DNA of 53,500 nucleotides. Source: Candidatus Saccharimonadota bacterium. GTDB lineage: Bacteria; Patescibacteriota; Saccharimonadia; Saccharimonadales; Saccharimonadaceae. The position numbers and the translations under genes are program-made. The notes beneath the pieces are model-generated. The model saw nothing but the letters and a program-made list of their open reading frames with translations, made no database searches and was not told the DNA's origin. Positions 1-8,751 of this stretch are shown here, in pieces. The stretch lies in contig JAFRBH010000011.1 of assembly GCA_017404955.1 (NCBI GenBank), forward strand, positions 109,453 to 162,952, read 5' to 3'. The stretch's first letter is position 1. Every line of letters starts with the position of its first letter.

Positions 1-2661
1 TCTGTTGATGAGGTCTGGTTCTCACTTTCCGCCACTCAGAACGAAAAGTATCTCTTTGGCGAAAACGAGCAAGTAATTTCTGGTGGTACTAATGATTTGA
101 AACGTATTTTATCCAATCCACATCAACAAACTATCGGCGCTACCGGTGTAGGTTTTTCTGATAGCAATGTCGATAAAACTGGCGACTATGCCTTTACTGT
201 GCTTTCTCCAGGCCAAAAAGATGGCGGCAAGTATGCTTGTACTATCTACGATTTCACTCCGTACTACACTAGCCCAGGTTACCAAATCCCAGGTATCGCT
301 GAAGGTTCTTGTCCAGCTATCGCTAATAACGGTGGTGTCATGTCGGATGTGTCCAATAACTACGGAATCATTTCCCAAACCATTAAGTATAACAGGGCTA
401 CTGCTTGGCAAATGTGGCGACATAATGAAACTGGCGATTGTAAAAATTGTACCCAAAATCCAGAAACAGCCACACCTTATAAAGCAAGCAAAGACAAAGA
501 AAGCTCGCCATATCCATCATACAACTTCTTAACAGAGAATAACGTTAATGTTAGGAGTAACCCGTTCCAATCCCTAGACGCGGCGGTTGGTGCAGGAGCA
601 AATAGTTGGGGGCTTATCACTAACCATACCGGTGATATGGGTTCAAATCAAGAAAGTACTACAGCTACGTTTGAAAGAGACTGTGACCGAACAGGCTGTG
701 GTTGTGCTAGCTGGAGGCAAACACTATATAAGCATTGCTATGATTGTAAAGATTGGGAAGAATATGATATTCCAGGTGGTGGACATGGTAAAACATGCGT
801 AGATGACGATCCATGGGTAGATTGTGACATTAACTGTACAGATATTGGTCCGCAAAGTGGACGAGGAGGACAGAGCTCCTGTGATTGCACTGGCCCAAGC
901 GGTCCAAGCTTCTTCAAGCCAACTATCGACTACTCCACTGGTATGAAAGATGAAGGCGAGCAATCTTCTACCGCCAAAGTCAACGTTCCGTACAACTATT
1001 ACACTTCCACCAAGTCTGGCCTCAACGAGGATGACAGAATCTATCTTGGCGAAGAAGTTACCTCCAACTTTGTCGTTTCTATTCTCCCTCGTAGCAACAC
1101 CAGCGTCCATAATGGCGAACCATACGCTACTCTCCACGATGGTAGAATTCAAGCTGTAGAATTCATTGTTAGCGCGGAAGACAATATTGATGCCGTTGGT
1201 GGCAGCGAAAATACTCCGCAAGATCCGTGTGCTTATTATCAGAGCAACCTAAGAGTTATTAGTGGCTGTAATACTATTTGGAGTGTTGACCCGATGCTCA
1301 ACCCTCAAGGTCGCTATGGTGGTTGGACCTATACTCAGGTGGTAGATCGCGTGGTACCAGATAATCCAAATGCCTTCTCTGAAGACTTGGTTGGCGCTAG
1401 GTATTGTGTGGCTGTTGGCATTTCTCACTCCGACTCTCACGGTCAACCAGGCGGTGGCACTGTTTCCGGTATGAGCAATCCTTCAGATTGGCGTGTCTCT
1501 GGTGCATCTTGTCGCACCATTGCCAAGAAACCAAACTTCCAAGTTTGGAACGGCAATATGTACACTAACGGTAGCATCATTACCAGTCAGACTAGAAAGC
1601 ACGTTAATGCTAACCTTGGCGATAGTGCCGATCCAACTGGCCTCTTTGGCTCATGGGATGAATATTACGTTATGGCCGCTGACGAAGTTACTGGCTTCTC
1701 TTCTGGCGCTGGTCTTGGTTACTATGGCAAAGAGAGAAATACTTCACTTGGCCTTCAGGGTGGCAATAATCCAAATACTGACCAATGCGATCTCTCTAAG
1801 ATGACTATCGCTAATGAATCTTGCTACAGTTCCGATGTTGGTTCAACAGGGTATTCTAATCTTAGGAAAAACATGGATGCCGTTATCGAACGTCTCTACT
1901 CCCGCTATACCAATCCGTCTTCCGCTAATGGTGTTTCTGTGCTTGCAAACGGAGCTACTTATGTTAACTATAATGGTGATATCGCAACTAGCCAAATCCA
2001 AAATCTCAGCGGTGCAAACTCTACTCTTCTCGTCAATACTGAGTTCGGCCCAAGTTATATCAGACAAACCAAGAGCTCGGTCAATTCTGAATCCGAGCAA
2101 ACCACCTCAAATTATGCTAGTAACACACTTGTAATTTATACTACCGGTAAACTTACTATTGATACTAACATCTGTACTGGCTCTGGCGATTGTAGCATTG
2201 GCAACAATGGTGATTACCTCACGCTTCAAGGCAGAAATAGCGATTGGTACAACAATATTTACAGTATCCCACAGGTGCTTATCATCGCTAAGAAGGGAAT
2301 TGACGTTAAAGAAAATGTCAACCAAATTGATGCTTGGTTAGTCACCGATGGTAACGTTAATACTTGTACCGAATTTACAATTGGCAGTGGCTCATCTGAA
2401 CAATGTACCAACCCACTTATCATTAATGGGCCAGTAGTTGCAAAGTCTCTATCACTTAACCGTACTGCTGGCGCTAATCCAGGCAGCGGTGCTGAAGACA
2501 CTAGCAACGTACTCTATAAAAATCTTGCTAATGATGGTTCTGTCACTCCAGGAGAAATCTTCAATCTCCGTCCGGATACGCTTTACTGGGCTTATGGTCA
2601 ATCACAACGTTTCAGCCAAGCTAATGTAACTTATACCCGCGAACTCGCGCCTAGGTATTAG
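1..2661 (+). CDS. Large Cys-containing surface protein, 5' end outside window
   Basis: The reading frame is open from base 1, so the true start lies upstream; the TTG at 97 is only an internal codon. About 886 residues are visible. The protein is rich in Asn, Ser, Thr, Gly and Tyr, as secreted proteins are. It has a Cys-rich stretch at about 660-900 bases (motifs CGCASW, CYDCKDW, DCDINC) and no membrane segment near its C-terminus, which ends in TRELAPRY. Four pilin-like genes follow with 10-bp spacing or overlaps, so it is probably co-transcribed with them. By analogy with PilY1, encoded beside minor pilins in other type IV pilus systems, it could be a pilus-tip adhesin. That is inference from context; I recognise no PilY1 domain. 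Confidence 0.7.
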   Translation, partial: SVDEVWFSLSATQNEKYLFGENEQVISGGTNDLKRILSNPHQQTIGATGVGFSDSNVDKTGDYAFTVLSPGQKDGGKYACTIYDFTPYYTSPGYQIPGIAEGSCPAIANNGGVMSDVSNNYGIISQTIKYNRATAWQMWRHNETGDCKNCTQNPETATPYKASKDKESSPYPSYNFLTENNVNVRSNPFQSLDAAVGAGANSWGLITNHTGDMGSNQESTTATFERDCDRTGCGCASWRQTLYKHCYDCKDWEEYDIPGGGHGKTCVDDDPWVDCDINCTDIGPQSGRGGQSSCDCTGPSGPSFFKPTIDYSTGMKDEGEQSSTAKVNVPYNYYTSTKSGLNEDDRIYLGEEVTSNFVVSILPRSNTSVHNGEPYATLHDGRIQAVEFIVSAEDNIDAVGGSENTPQDPCAYYQSNLRVISGCNTIWSVDPMLNPQGRYGGWTYTQVVDRVVPDNPNAFSEDLVGARYCVAVGISHSDSHGQPGGGTVSGMSNPSDWRVSGASCRTIAKKPNFQVWNGNMYTNGSIITSQTRKHVNANLGDSADPTGLFGSWDEYYVMAADEVTGFSSGAGLGYYGKERNTSLGLQGGNNPNTDQCDLSKMTIANESCYSSDVGSTGYSNLRKNMDAVIERLYSRYTNPSSANGVSVLANGATYVNYNGDIATSQIQNLSGANSTLLVNTEFGPSYIRQTKSSVNSESEQTTSNYASNTLVIYTTGKLTIDTNICTGSGDCSIGNNGDYLTLQGRNSDWYNNIYSIPQVLIIAKKGIDVKENVNQIDAWLVTDGNVNTCTEFTIGSGSSEQCTNPLIINGPVVAKSLSLNRTAGANPGSGAEDTSNVLYKNLANDGSVTPGEIFNLRPDTLYWAYGQSQRFSQANVTYTRELAPRY

Positions 2662-2671
2662 GAGTCAAAAG

Positions 2672-3664
2672 GTGGCAACAGTGAACAAAAATCTCAACAA
2701 GCGAGCCTTTACTTTGGTAGAGGCCGCTATTGTGATTTCTATTTCCAGTTTGATGATGATCGCTTTTATTGCCACCATCGGTTCCCGCATTAGTGTCCAA
2801 CGTTATAAAGACTCAACTATCAATTTTGCAGATTTTATTCGCACAGTATATTCTGACGTTATCAATGTCGAGAACTCTCGCATGGGTCAGATTGAATCGC
2901 AAAATGATTATTGCACTCTTGTTGGTCAAGCTACTACATTAGATAGTAGTAGCGGTACTAATGCTAATCCTAATCCTAATCCAGAAGAAAGCTATCCAGG
3001 TCGTTCTGGCTGTGCTATTTATGGTAAACTAATTTCTCTTGGTGAAAAAAACGAAAAGACAGTTTATGTCTATGATGTGATTGGTCGAGCTTCCGACTTT
3101 ACTAATCCAATCGTTGGTGCAACCTCTACTATTGATGAACTTAGAATCGTCAATTCTGATGTCTTAGCTTTAGTTCCAAATCAAAACAACGCTAACCAAG
3201 TATCGCTCTCTACCGCCGCACAATATACGGAATACAATTTACAGTGGGGTGCATGGGCTGAAGACATTGACGGCGATTTGTTCCATGGCTCTATCATGAT
3301 TGTGCGTGCTCCTTCGTCAGGTGCTGTTAGGACTTACTTCCTAAAGCGTACTCTACCTATTCAGGAACTAATTGACAACTATGATTATAAAAACCTAAAT
3401 AACAACACCAGCAATTTGCAACTAGTTGTCAATGCAGTTGATAATAAAAGTGCTGATATCTCAGAATACCTCAAAGCTGGTGATGATTCTAGCACCGCAT
3501 TTATTTTCGAAGAAATTGATTTGTGTATAGATTCTGATGACTTATTCACTAGCTTTGCTGCTCGCAATGATATCCGTATCAAAGCTGATGGTCATAATTC
3601 TACAGCTGTAGAATTTGTCGAATCAGATAAACCAGGTGATGAAGGAGGGAACCGATGTCGTTAA
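2672..3664 (+). CDS. Type IV pilin-like protein (minor pilin/pseudopilin)
   Basis: 330 residues. The N-terminus has a short basic leader, then AFTLVEAAIVISISSLMM, the class III signal/transmembrane helix of type IV pilins with the Glu at mature position 5. The residue before the cleavage site is Ala instead of the usual Gly, so processing by prepilin peptidase may be weak. The rest is a variable extracellular domain. The GTG start at 2672 follows AGGAG (2660-2664), which overlaps the stop of the upstream gene. It overlaps the next gene by 10 bases. Likely a minor pilin at the pilus tip or a priming subunit; the family is clear, the exact role is inferred. Confidence 0.8.
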   Translation: MATVNKNLNKRAFTLVEAAIVISISSLMMIAFIATIGSRISVQRYKDSTINFADFIRTVYSDVINVENSRMGQIESQNDYCTLVGQATTLDSSSGTNANPNPNPEESYPGRSGCAIYGKLISLGEKNEKTVYVYDVIGRASDFTNPIVGATSTIDELRIVNSDVLALVPNQNNANQVSLSTAAQYTEYNLQWGAWAEDIDGDLFHGSIMIVRAPSSGAVRTYFLKRTLPIQELIDNYDYKNLNNNTSNLQLVVNAVDNKSADISEYLKAGDDSSTAFIFEEIDLCIDSDDLFTSFAARNDIRIKADGHNSTAVEFVESDKPGDEGGNRCR

Positions 3665-4473
3665 ATTTTAAGAAAGGCGATACTTTAGTTGAGGTTGCAT
3701 TTGCAATTGCTATTTTTGCACTTGTATCATTAATATGTATCAATGTCATGAATGCTGGTTTGAACTCTGCTCAAAACTCTCTTGAAGCAAGTATGGCTAG
3801 AAATGAAATTGATGCTCAAGCCGAAGCTATTCGTTTCGTTCATAACGCCTTTACTCTGGAGCGTGAGGAGGTAATCGAAAACCAGCAATATCGCGATTTG
3901 TGGGACAAATTGAGTCGCGATAGTAATAGTGGCGTTAGCGGTGGTATGGCCAACGAAGCAACTAGCTTGCCAGAACTATCTGTTTCTGCTTGTTCTGAAA
4001 TTTATGATAAGAATAGCCCGAAAAGTATTTTTAAAAATGATTTGACAGCCTTCGTTATGAATACTCGTATGATTGATCCAGAAGATCAAACTTTCAATAA
4101 TGGGGTAAAAGATCTCAATAAAATTATTGTCTCTACTAGAAATCTCGATGCGGACAATATCTTCACCGAAACCCCGCTTTACCCACGCCTACTATTTGCT
4201 GATAATGTTAGTGGCAGCAATATTAGCGATACTAACTCCGATGCTGAATTAGCCGAATCTTCCGAATATCGCTATTTGGCCCGTGCCGAAGGCATCTGGG
4301 TCATTGCTATCAAAGACGAAACGAAGAGCAGTCAAAATGGTGGCCAACTTATTCCAGAATTTTTCGATTTCCATATTAGGACTTGTTGGTATGGTCCAGG
4401 TGGTACCAGACCTAACACTATTGGCACGATCGTTCGCCTGTATAACCCAGAATTAATTGAAAGGATTAAATAA
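3655..4473 (+). CDS. Type IV pilin-like protein (PilV/GspI-like)
   Basis: 272 residues starting at ATG 3655 with GGAGGG about 5 bases upstream, inside the previous gene. The N-terminus reads KKGDTLVEVAFAIAIFALV: Gly at the cleavage site, Asp instead of Phe/Met at +1, Glu at +5 and a hydrophobic helix of about 20 residues. The remaining domain has no recognisable motif. Its position between two other pilin-like genes supports a minor pilin role. Confidence 0.8.
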   Translation: MSLNFKKGDTLVEVAFAIAIFALVSLICINVMNAGLNSAQNSLEASMARNEIDAQAEAIRFVHNAFTLEREEVIENQQYRDLWDKLSRDSNSGVSGGMANEATSLPELSVSACSEIYDKNSPKSIFKNDLTAFVMNTRMIDPEDQTFNNGVKDLNKIIVSTRNLDADNIFTETPLYPRLLFADNVSGSNISDTNSDAELAESSEYRYLARAEGIWVIAIKDETKSSQNGGQLIPEFFDFHIRTCWYGPGGTRPNTIGTIVRLYNPELIERIK

Positions 4474-5336
4474 TGAGAAGACGTGGTTTTACAATGGTTG
4501 AGTTAAGCTTCTCGATTGTTTTTGTATCTGGGTTACTTTTGCTTCTCACTTTCATTATTTTGCAAGTTACCTCTATCTATCAGAAAACTATGTCCGTTAA
4601 GGCTATTAACGAAACTGGCCGTGAATTAATTGACCAATTCTCGCGTTCTATTTCCGCATCAACGCTTGTCAGCACCAACTCGCGTTGTGCTAGTGTGGAT
4701 GAAGGCCATCGCGATGCCTGTATTAAAGATAATGCCTTTCGTTTTATTTATCATCAATATGAATCTGACAATTTTAGGGTTTCTGGTAGAAATCTCGACG
4801 AACCGGTCCCAACTAGTGGTGCTTTCTGTACTGGTTTGTATAGCTACATTTGGAATACCGGCTATGTCTTGAATAGTAGCAATGTCGGCGCCGATGTCTA
4901 CCGCGCTACAGTTAAATACGAAATTGATGATACGGATATTGAACGTAATGATTTTAGACTATTACGCGTTTACGACCCAGTAGGCAAGCTCTGTAAAAAT
5001 AATGTCAATGGCTCTACTTACAGTTTTCGTACAGAAGCTAATAATGTTGTCTACGAACTTCCGGTTGGAGAAGAGCCGACCGAACTTCTTGATTCTTCTG
5101 AGGCTGATCTCGCGCTTTACGATTTGCGCCTTTTCCATCCAGCGAGACATGTCTATTCTGGCCAAGCCTATTATTCCGGGACCTTCGTTCTTGGCACTTT
5201 GCAAGGGCAAATTGATATCTATGCAAACGGCGATTACTGCAAAGCTCCGCCGTCAAATGATTTAGGGGAATTCACATATTGTGCAATTAATAAATTTAAT
5301 TTCGCCTCACAGGCAACAGGAGAATCCGATGATTAA
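4473..5336 (+). CDS. Type IV pilin-like protein (PilW-like)
   Basis: 287 residues. It starts at ATG 4473 inside the TAATG junction with the previous stop, so translation is probably coupled. The leader RRRG is followed by FTMVELSFSIVFVSGLLLLL, the best pilin signal of the set, with Gly at -1 and Glu at +5. The C-terminal domain has several Cys residues that could form disulfides outside the cell. Size and place in the operon match PilW-type minor pilins, but I assign only the pilin class with confidence. Confidence 0.82.
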   Translation: MRRRGFTMVELSFSIVFVSGLLLLLTFIILQVTSIYQKTMSVKAINETGRELIDQFSRSISASTLVSTNSRCASVDEGHRDACIKDNAFRFIYHQYESDNFRVSGRNLDEPVPTSGAFCTGLYSYIWNTGYVLNSSNVGADVYRATVKYEIDDTDIERNDFRLLRVYDPVGKLCKNNVNGSTYSFRTEANNVVYELPVGEEPTELLDSSEADLALYDLRLFHPARHVYSGQAYYSGTFVLGTLQGQIDIYANGDYCKAPPSNDLGEFTYCAINKFNFASQATGESDD

Positions 5337-6645
5337 CAAGAAAACAAAATTCAAATCCGGCGCAGTATCATTCTATATTGTCGTTTTTCTTACTCTCGTT
5401 TTTGGAATTATCACCCTCAGCTTCATCCGCATTGTTCTAAACGAAGCCAAAGAAGCCTCCAATACTGATCTCTATAATTCCGCTTACGATTCCGCCCTCG
5501 CTGGTATCGAAGATGCCAAAATCGCACTTATCAAATATCACGATTGTCTCTCTCAGGGCGCAATTGCTAATGCTGCTGCTGCCGACAATACCTGCCCTCG
5601 TATTGTGTATGAAATGGAAGATAGCATCAAAAAACAATCTTGCGACGTAGTTCAACGTGTACTTGGTCGCGACCGGGAGGGTGTAGACGATGCTGATGCT
5701 AATCCAGAAGGTCAACGTGATGTGATTGTCCAGGAAACCCAGAGCATTACCGATGATGGTAGCGCTGTCGATATGGAACAAGCCTACACCTGCGTCAAAA
5801 TCACTGAAGAAAACGATGATTATCTCACTGCGCTTGGCTCAACAGACGACACCAGAATCATTCCTCTTCGTTCTGCCGATCTTCAAGATGCTACAGCCAT
5901 AGAACTTAGCTGGTATTCTACTGCTAACGGTACTAATTATAAATATATGGGTAATATGTTTAAGCGTGCCACTAGTGATGCTTACACTCCTCCGGTGCTA
6001 GCAGTCGATATTTTCCAAACTGATACCAATGGTGGTGGCCAAAACTGTGGTGGTGACAACTTAACGCCATGTTTTTCAATTGGTGAGCTAAGCGCTAACA
6101 ACAGCGATAGCTCTGGCACCGATCATGCAGAATTAGTTTTTCGTCCAGAATCTGGTAATGAGAAAAACTTTATTAGCGCCAGTACTGTTTTAGATAAATC
6201 TGACAAACACGATAACTCTCCGATTACCGTAAAATGTAATTCTAACGGCACCTATGCTTGTACTGCCACTATTGAGATTCCACCAACTTTCCGTAAGACC
6301 GACCCTGCTACCGCCACCACCTTCCTTAAAGTTAATTTACCATATGGTCGTCCAACCACCGATATCTCGGCTAGGCTTTGTACTGGTGTTGATGCGGACG
6401 CTTGCAATGGCTATACTAAATTAACCGGCGTTCAAGCAGCAATCGATTCTACTGGTCGTGCCAATGATCTTTATCGCCGCGTGGAAGTTCGCGTAGAATT
6501 AGTCGATCTTTATTATCCATATCCGGAAGCGGCTATTTTCTTAAATGGGGAAGACCCAACCGACAAAAATTTCTTTGTGACTAGAAGATGCCGTAAGGCT
6601 GAAGACGGCAGTCCAAGTAGCTGTGCCAATAGTGGCGAAGTTTAA
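5329..6645 (+). CDS. PilX-like pilus assembly protein
   Basis: 438 residues from ATG 5329. This start is chosen over GTG 5281 because AGGAGA lies 6-7 bases before it and it gives an 8-base coupling overlap with the previous gene. The N-terminus KSGAVSFYIVVFLTLVFGIITLS is a pilin-like helix without the Glu5, as in PilX-type proteins. It is followed by NSAYDSALAGIEDAKIALI, the amphipathic helix often seen after PilX N-termini. The long C-terminal part is secreted and has scattered Cys residues. It ends the operon; tRNA-fMet follows after its own promoter. Confidence 0.7.
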   Translation: MINKKTKFKSGAVSFYIVVFLTLVFGIITLSFIRIVLNEAKEASNTDLYNSAYDSALAGIEDAKIALIKYHDCLSQGAIANAAAADNTCPRIVYEMEDSIKKQSCDVVQRVLGRDREGVDDADANPEGQRDVIVQETQSITDDGSAVDMEQAYTCVKITEENDDYLTALGSTDDTRIIPLRSADLQDATAIELSWYSTANGTNYKYMGNMFKRATSDAYTPPVLAVDIFQTDTNGGGQNCGGDNLTPCFSIGELSANNSDSSGTDHAELVFRPESGNEKNFISASTVLDKSDKHDNSPITVKCNSNGTYACTATIEIPPTFRKTDPATATTFLKVNLPYGRPTTDISARLCTGVDADACNGYTKLTGVQAAIDSTGRANDLYRRVEVRVELVDLYYPYPEAAIFLNGEDPTDKNFFVTRRCRKAEDGSPSSCANSGEV

Positions 6646-6655
6646 AAATTCAGAC

Positions 6656-6683
6656 TTGACTTTTTCCGCGATATATATATAAT
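6656..6683 (+). promoter_or_regulatory. Promoter of tRNA-fMet transcript
   Basis: TTGACT at 6656-6661 and a perfect TATAAT at 6678-6683 with a 16-base spacer. Transcription should start near 6690, almost exactly at the first base of the 30-bp repeat described next. Confidence 0.8.
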
Positions 6684-6691
6684 ATATATGT

Positions 6692-6721
6692 ATATCGCGG
6701 GGTAGAGCAGCCTGGTAGCTC
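6692..6721 (+). repeat. Upstream copy of the 5' end of tRNA-fMet
   Basis: The 30 bases at 6692-6721 are identical to 6770-6799, which hold the last 4 bases before tRNA-fMet plus its acceptor strand and D arm. The copy stops after the D stem. It then reads CCCG plus TTTT, giving a G+C-rich hairpin followed by four T. It lies within the tRNA leader, directly after the predicted start of transcription. Confidence 0.9.
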
Positions 6722-6773
6722 CCCGTTTTGACAGCTCATGGGCCAAACGAGCTCATGAATTAATAGAACATAT

Positions 6774-6850
6774 CGCGGGGTAGAGCAGCCTGGTAGCTCG
6801 TTTGGCTCATAACCAAAAGGTCGCTAGTTCAAATCTAGCCCCCGCCACCA
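6774..6850 (+). tRNA. tRNA-fMet (CAT), initiator
   Basis: 77 bases with CCA encoded. The acceptor strand CGCGGGG faces CCCCGCC, leaving a C1-C72 mismatch. The D stem is GAGC/GCTC with the A11-T24 pair. The anticodon loop CTCATAA carries CAT, and the T arm reads GCTAG-TTCAAAT-CTAGC. The unpaired position 1-72 and A11-T24 mark it as an initiator. The anticodon stem is TTTGG/CCAAA, so only two of the three G-C pairs usual in initiators are present. Confidence 0.95.
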
Positions 6851-6883
6851 AGTTGCAGAATCAAGAACTTGAAGTTCGTGATC

Positions 6884-6926
6884 AAAAATGGCACCATGCA
6901 TTCCCCCCAATCATGGTGCCATTTTT
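6884..6926. terminator. Two-way terminator after tRNA-fMet
   Basis: A 15-bp stem (6884-6898 with 6912-6926) starts with A5 and ends with T5. It can end transcription both from the tRNA side and from the opposing oxidoreductase operon, whose stop is at 6940. Confidence 0.9.
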
Positions 6927-6939
6927 GTTTGATTGCAAT

Positions 6940-8307
6940 CTATTTACTTAATAATTGCTTTGCGCCTATTTTTAAGAGTTCCGTCCAGGAACCAGTTGGG
7001 TGCGGAGTACTTGCGATCTGTGTGAGTGGCAATTTGTGACGAATTAATAATGCTGCCTCCTGTAGAACTTCTTCTGCATTTGGACAAACTGCTGTTGCGC
7101 TAATTAATTTCCCTTGGTTGTCGGCAATAAGTTTTAGGAAGCCAATTCTAAAATTAGAAGTTATTGATGCTTGAACGGCAGAGAGGGGAACTAAAACTTT
7201 TTTATATTTCTTAGTTTTCTTGGCAATTTCTTTTTCTGTCATACCAACGCTTACTATCTGAGGATTAGTATCGGTTACCCTCATAAATCCATCAAAATTA
7301 ATATAGGTTTTATTTCTCTCTAGCATATTCATAGTGGCAATTTCAGCAGTATAGATCGCTCTTTCCGTGGAGCTATTACCGCCAATTACGTCGCCAATTG
7401 CAAAGATGTTTCTAGCCGAAGTTTGTAAGGTGCGATCAACTGCAACTCCAGTTTTATCGAAACTGACTTTGGCGTTAGGCAAGCCCAAATCAGTTGCTGG
7501 TTTCGAACCAGTTGCCAGCACAATAGTCTCTACGCGTACGGCCCTCTCGCTACCGTTCCTAGAGAATACTACTTTAGAACTATGCTTATCTTTTTCTAAT
7601 GCTAACACCTTAGTTTTCGTAAATACTTTAATACCGAGCTTCTTATCAAAGTATTGCTCAATTAATTCAGAAACTTCCGCATCTTCTCTTGGTAAAAGTT
7701 TGCTTCTCATTTCAACAATGACTACTTTAGCTCCAAGCTCGGCATAATACTCAGCAATTTCACAACCGGAAGCACCACCGCCGACAATAAGGACTGCTTT
7801 TGGCGGACGTTCAATAGTTAGCGCAGTTTCTGGAGTCAAATGTGGCACTGAATCCAATCCAGAAATACCATTTTCTGCCATTTCGGCACCGGTTGCTATA
7901 ATAAATTTATTTGCGGATATCTGTCCATCACCAACGGCCACATCGTTAGGCCCAACAAAGTGAGCTTTGCCTTTCAGGCAAACTATACCTGCCTCTTCCA
8001 AATCCTTTTTCTTTGGGGTTGATTTGGCAATTGCCGAGTCGCGCCAATGTGTTACACTGGGATAATTATATCTTAAATTTGTAGAAGATATGCCAAACTT
8101 ACTACCTGAAATTGCGCTGGCATATAAATGAGAAAAATTAAAAAGCGCTTTCTGCGGGACATCTCTAGAATTTATACTGGTACCGCCCCATTTATTTTGT
8201 TCTATAAGAGCTACTTTTCTCTTTGCTTTAGCAAGTTTCATGGCTGCTGCGATTCCTGCCACGCCTCCACCGATAACTATGTATTCAAAGTCAAATCTTT
8301 TTCCCAT
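6940..8307 (-). CDS. FAD/NAD(P)-disulfide oxidoreductase-like protein without redox cysteines
   Basis: 455 residues, the normal length for the dihydrolipoamide dehydrogenase/mercuric reductase family. Residues 10-18 hold the FAD-binding GGGVAG, a second Rossmann motif GGGASGCEIAE lies near 176-186, and FAIGD near 300 binds FAD. The C-terminal dimer domain keeps the HPT motif. The redox site, normally GGTCxxxxC, reads GGTSINSRD (residues 41-49): both cysteines are replaced, by Ser44 and Asp49. It therefore cannot use the standard dithiol mechanism. It may be an FAD-dependent NAD(P)H oxidase or dehydrogenase. AAAGGA lies upstream of ATG. Last gene of a three-gene minus-strand unit. Confidence 0.85.
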   Translation of the reverse strand: MGKRFDFEYIVIGGGVAGIAAAMKLAKAKRKVALIEQNKWGGTSINSRDVPQKALFNFSHLYASAISGSKFGISSTNLRYNYPSVTHWRDSAIAKSTPKKKDLEEAGIVCLKGKAHFVGPNDVAVGDGQISANKFIIATGAEMAENGISGLDSVPHLTPETALTIERPPKAVLIVGGGASGCEIAEYYAELGAKVVIVEMRSKLLPREDAEVSELIEQYFDKKLGIKVFTKTKVLALEKDKHSSKVVFSRNGSERAVRVETIVLATGSKPATDLGLPNAKVSFDKTGVAVDRTLQTSARNIFAIGDVIGGNSSTERAIYTAEIATMNMLERNKTYINFDGFMRVTDTNPQIVSVGMTEKEIAKKTKKYKKVLVPLSAVQASITSNFRIGFLKLIADNQGKLISATAVCPNAEEVLQEAALLIRHKLPLTQIASTPHPTGSWTELLKIGAKQLLSK

Positions 8308-8342
8308 TTTTCCTTTACCTCTCGTACTATTTTTTGCTCGTC

Positions 8343-8750
8343 TTAGATTATTTTCCCTTTATTCTCATAGATAAAAGCTAAATCTTTGTTATATTTTTTG
8401 ATTTCTTTTGCTACCTGTACATCTATATCTGGTTGCGTGACAGTAGCTCTTTTACTCACCCAGGCAGCTACTCTACCTGATACAATCTTAGCATATTTTC
8501 CAGCAGTTTCATTAGAAATCTTTAGAACTTTTGCCTCTTTTAGGATGTCTCTTTTAAGTGCTTCTTCTGAAAATTTTACCGCTTGTGGTTTTCTTCTTTT
8601 TGTTTTTGCTAAAATTTTTTTCGGTTCTGCTTTTATTTTTTTCGCTTTTGCTTTTTTAAGTTCCGCTTCTGCTTTTGTTAATTTCGGTTCTGCTTTTTTT
8701 GAAATGGCTTTTGCTTTTTTATTGGCAGTAGCTTTCTTTTTCCTAAACAT
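8343..8750 (-). CDS. Lys/Ala-rich protein with possible ATP-cone-like C-terminus
   Basis: 135 residues. The first 55 or so are almost only Lys, Ala, Glu and Pro, like histone H1-type bacterial nucleoid proteins. The C-terminal 75 residues (ALKRDILKEAKVLKIS to FIYENKGK) have the helix pattern and the final Tyr/basic ending seen in ATP-cone domains. That match is weak. The start follows the stop of the upstream membrane protein by 1 base, so translation is probably coupled. Function unknown; nucleic-acid binding is a guess from charge. Confidence 0.6.
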   Translation of the reverse strand: MFRKKKATANKKAKAISKKAEPKLTKAEAELKKAKAKKIKAEPKKILAKTKRRKPQAVKFSEEALKRDILKEAKVLKISNETAGKYAKIVSGRVAAWVSKRATVTQPDIDVQVAKEIKKYNKDLAFIYENKGKII

Positions 8751-8751
8751 T

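Noticed and set aside
97-99. TTG as the start of the first gene
   Set aside because: The frame is open to base 1 and the protein clearly continues upstream; there is no ribosome site before 97.
6692-6769. A second complete tRNA gene or T-box
   Set aside because: The copy ends after the D arm and lacks anticodon and T arms; there is no T-box bulge sequence.
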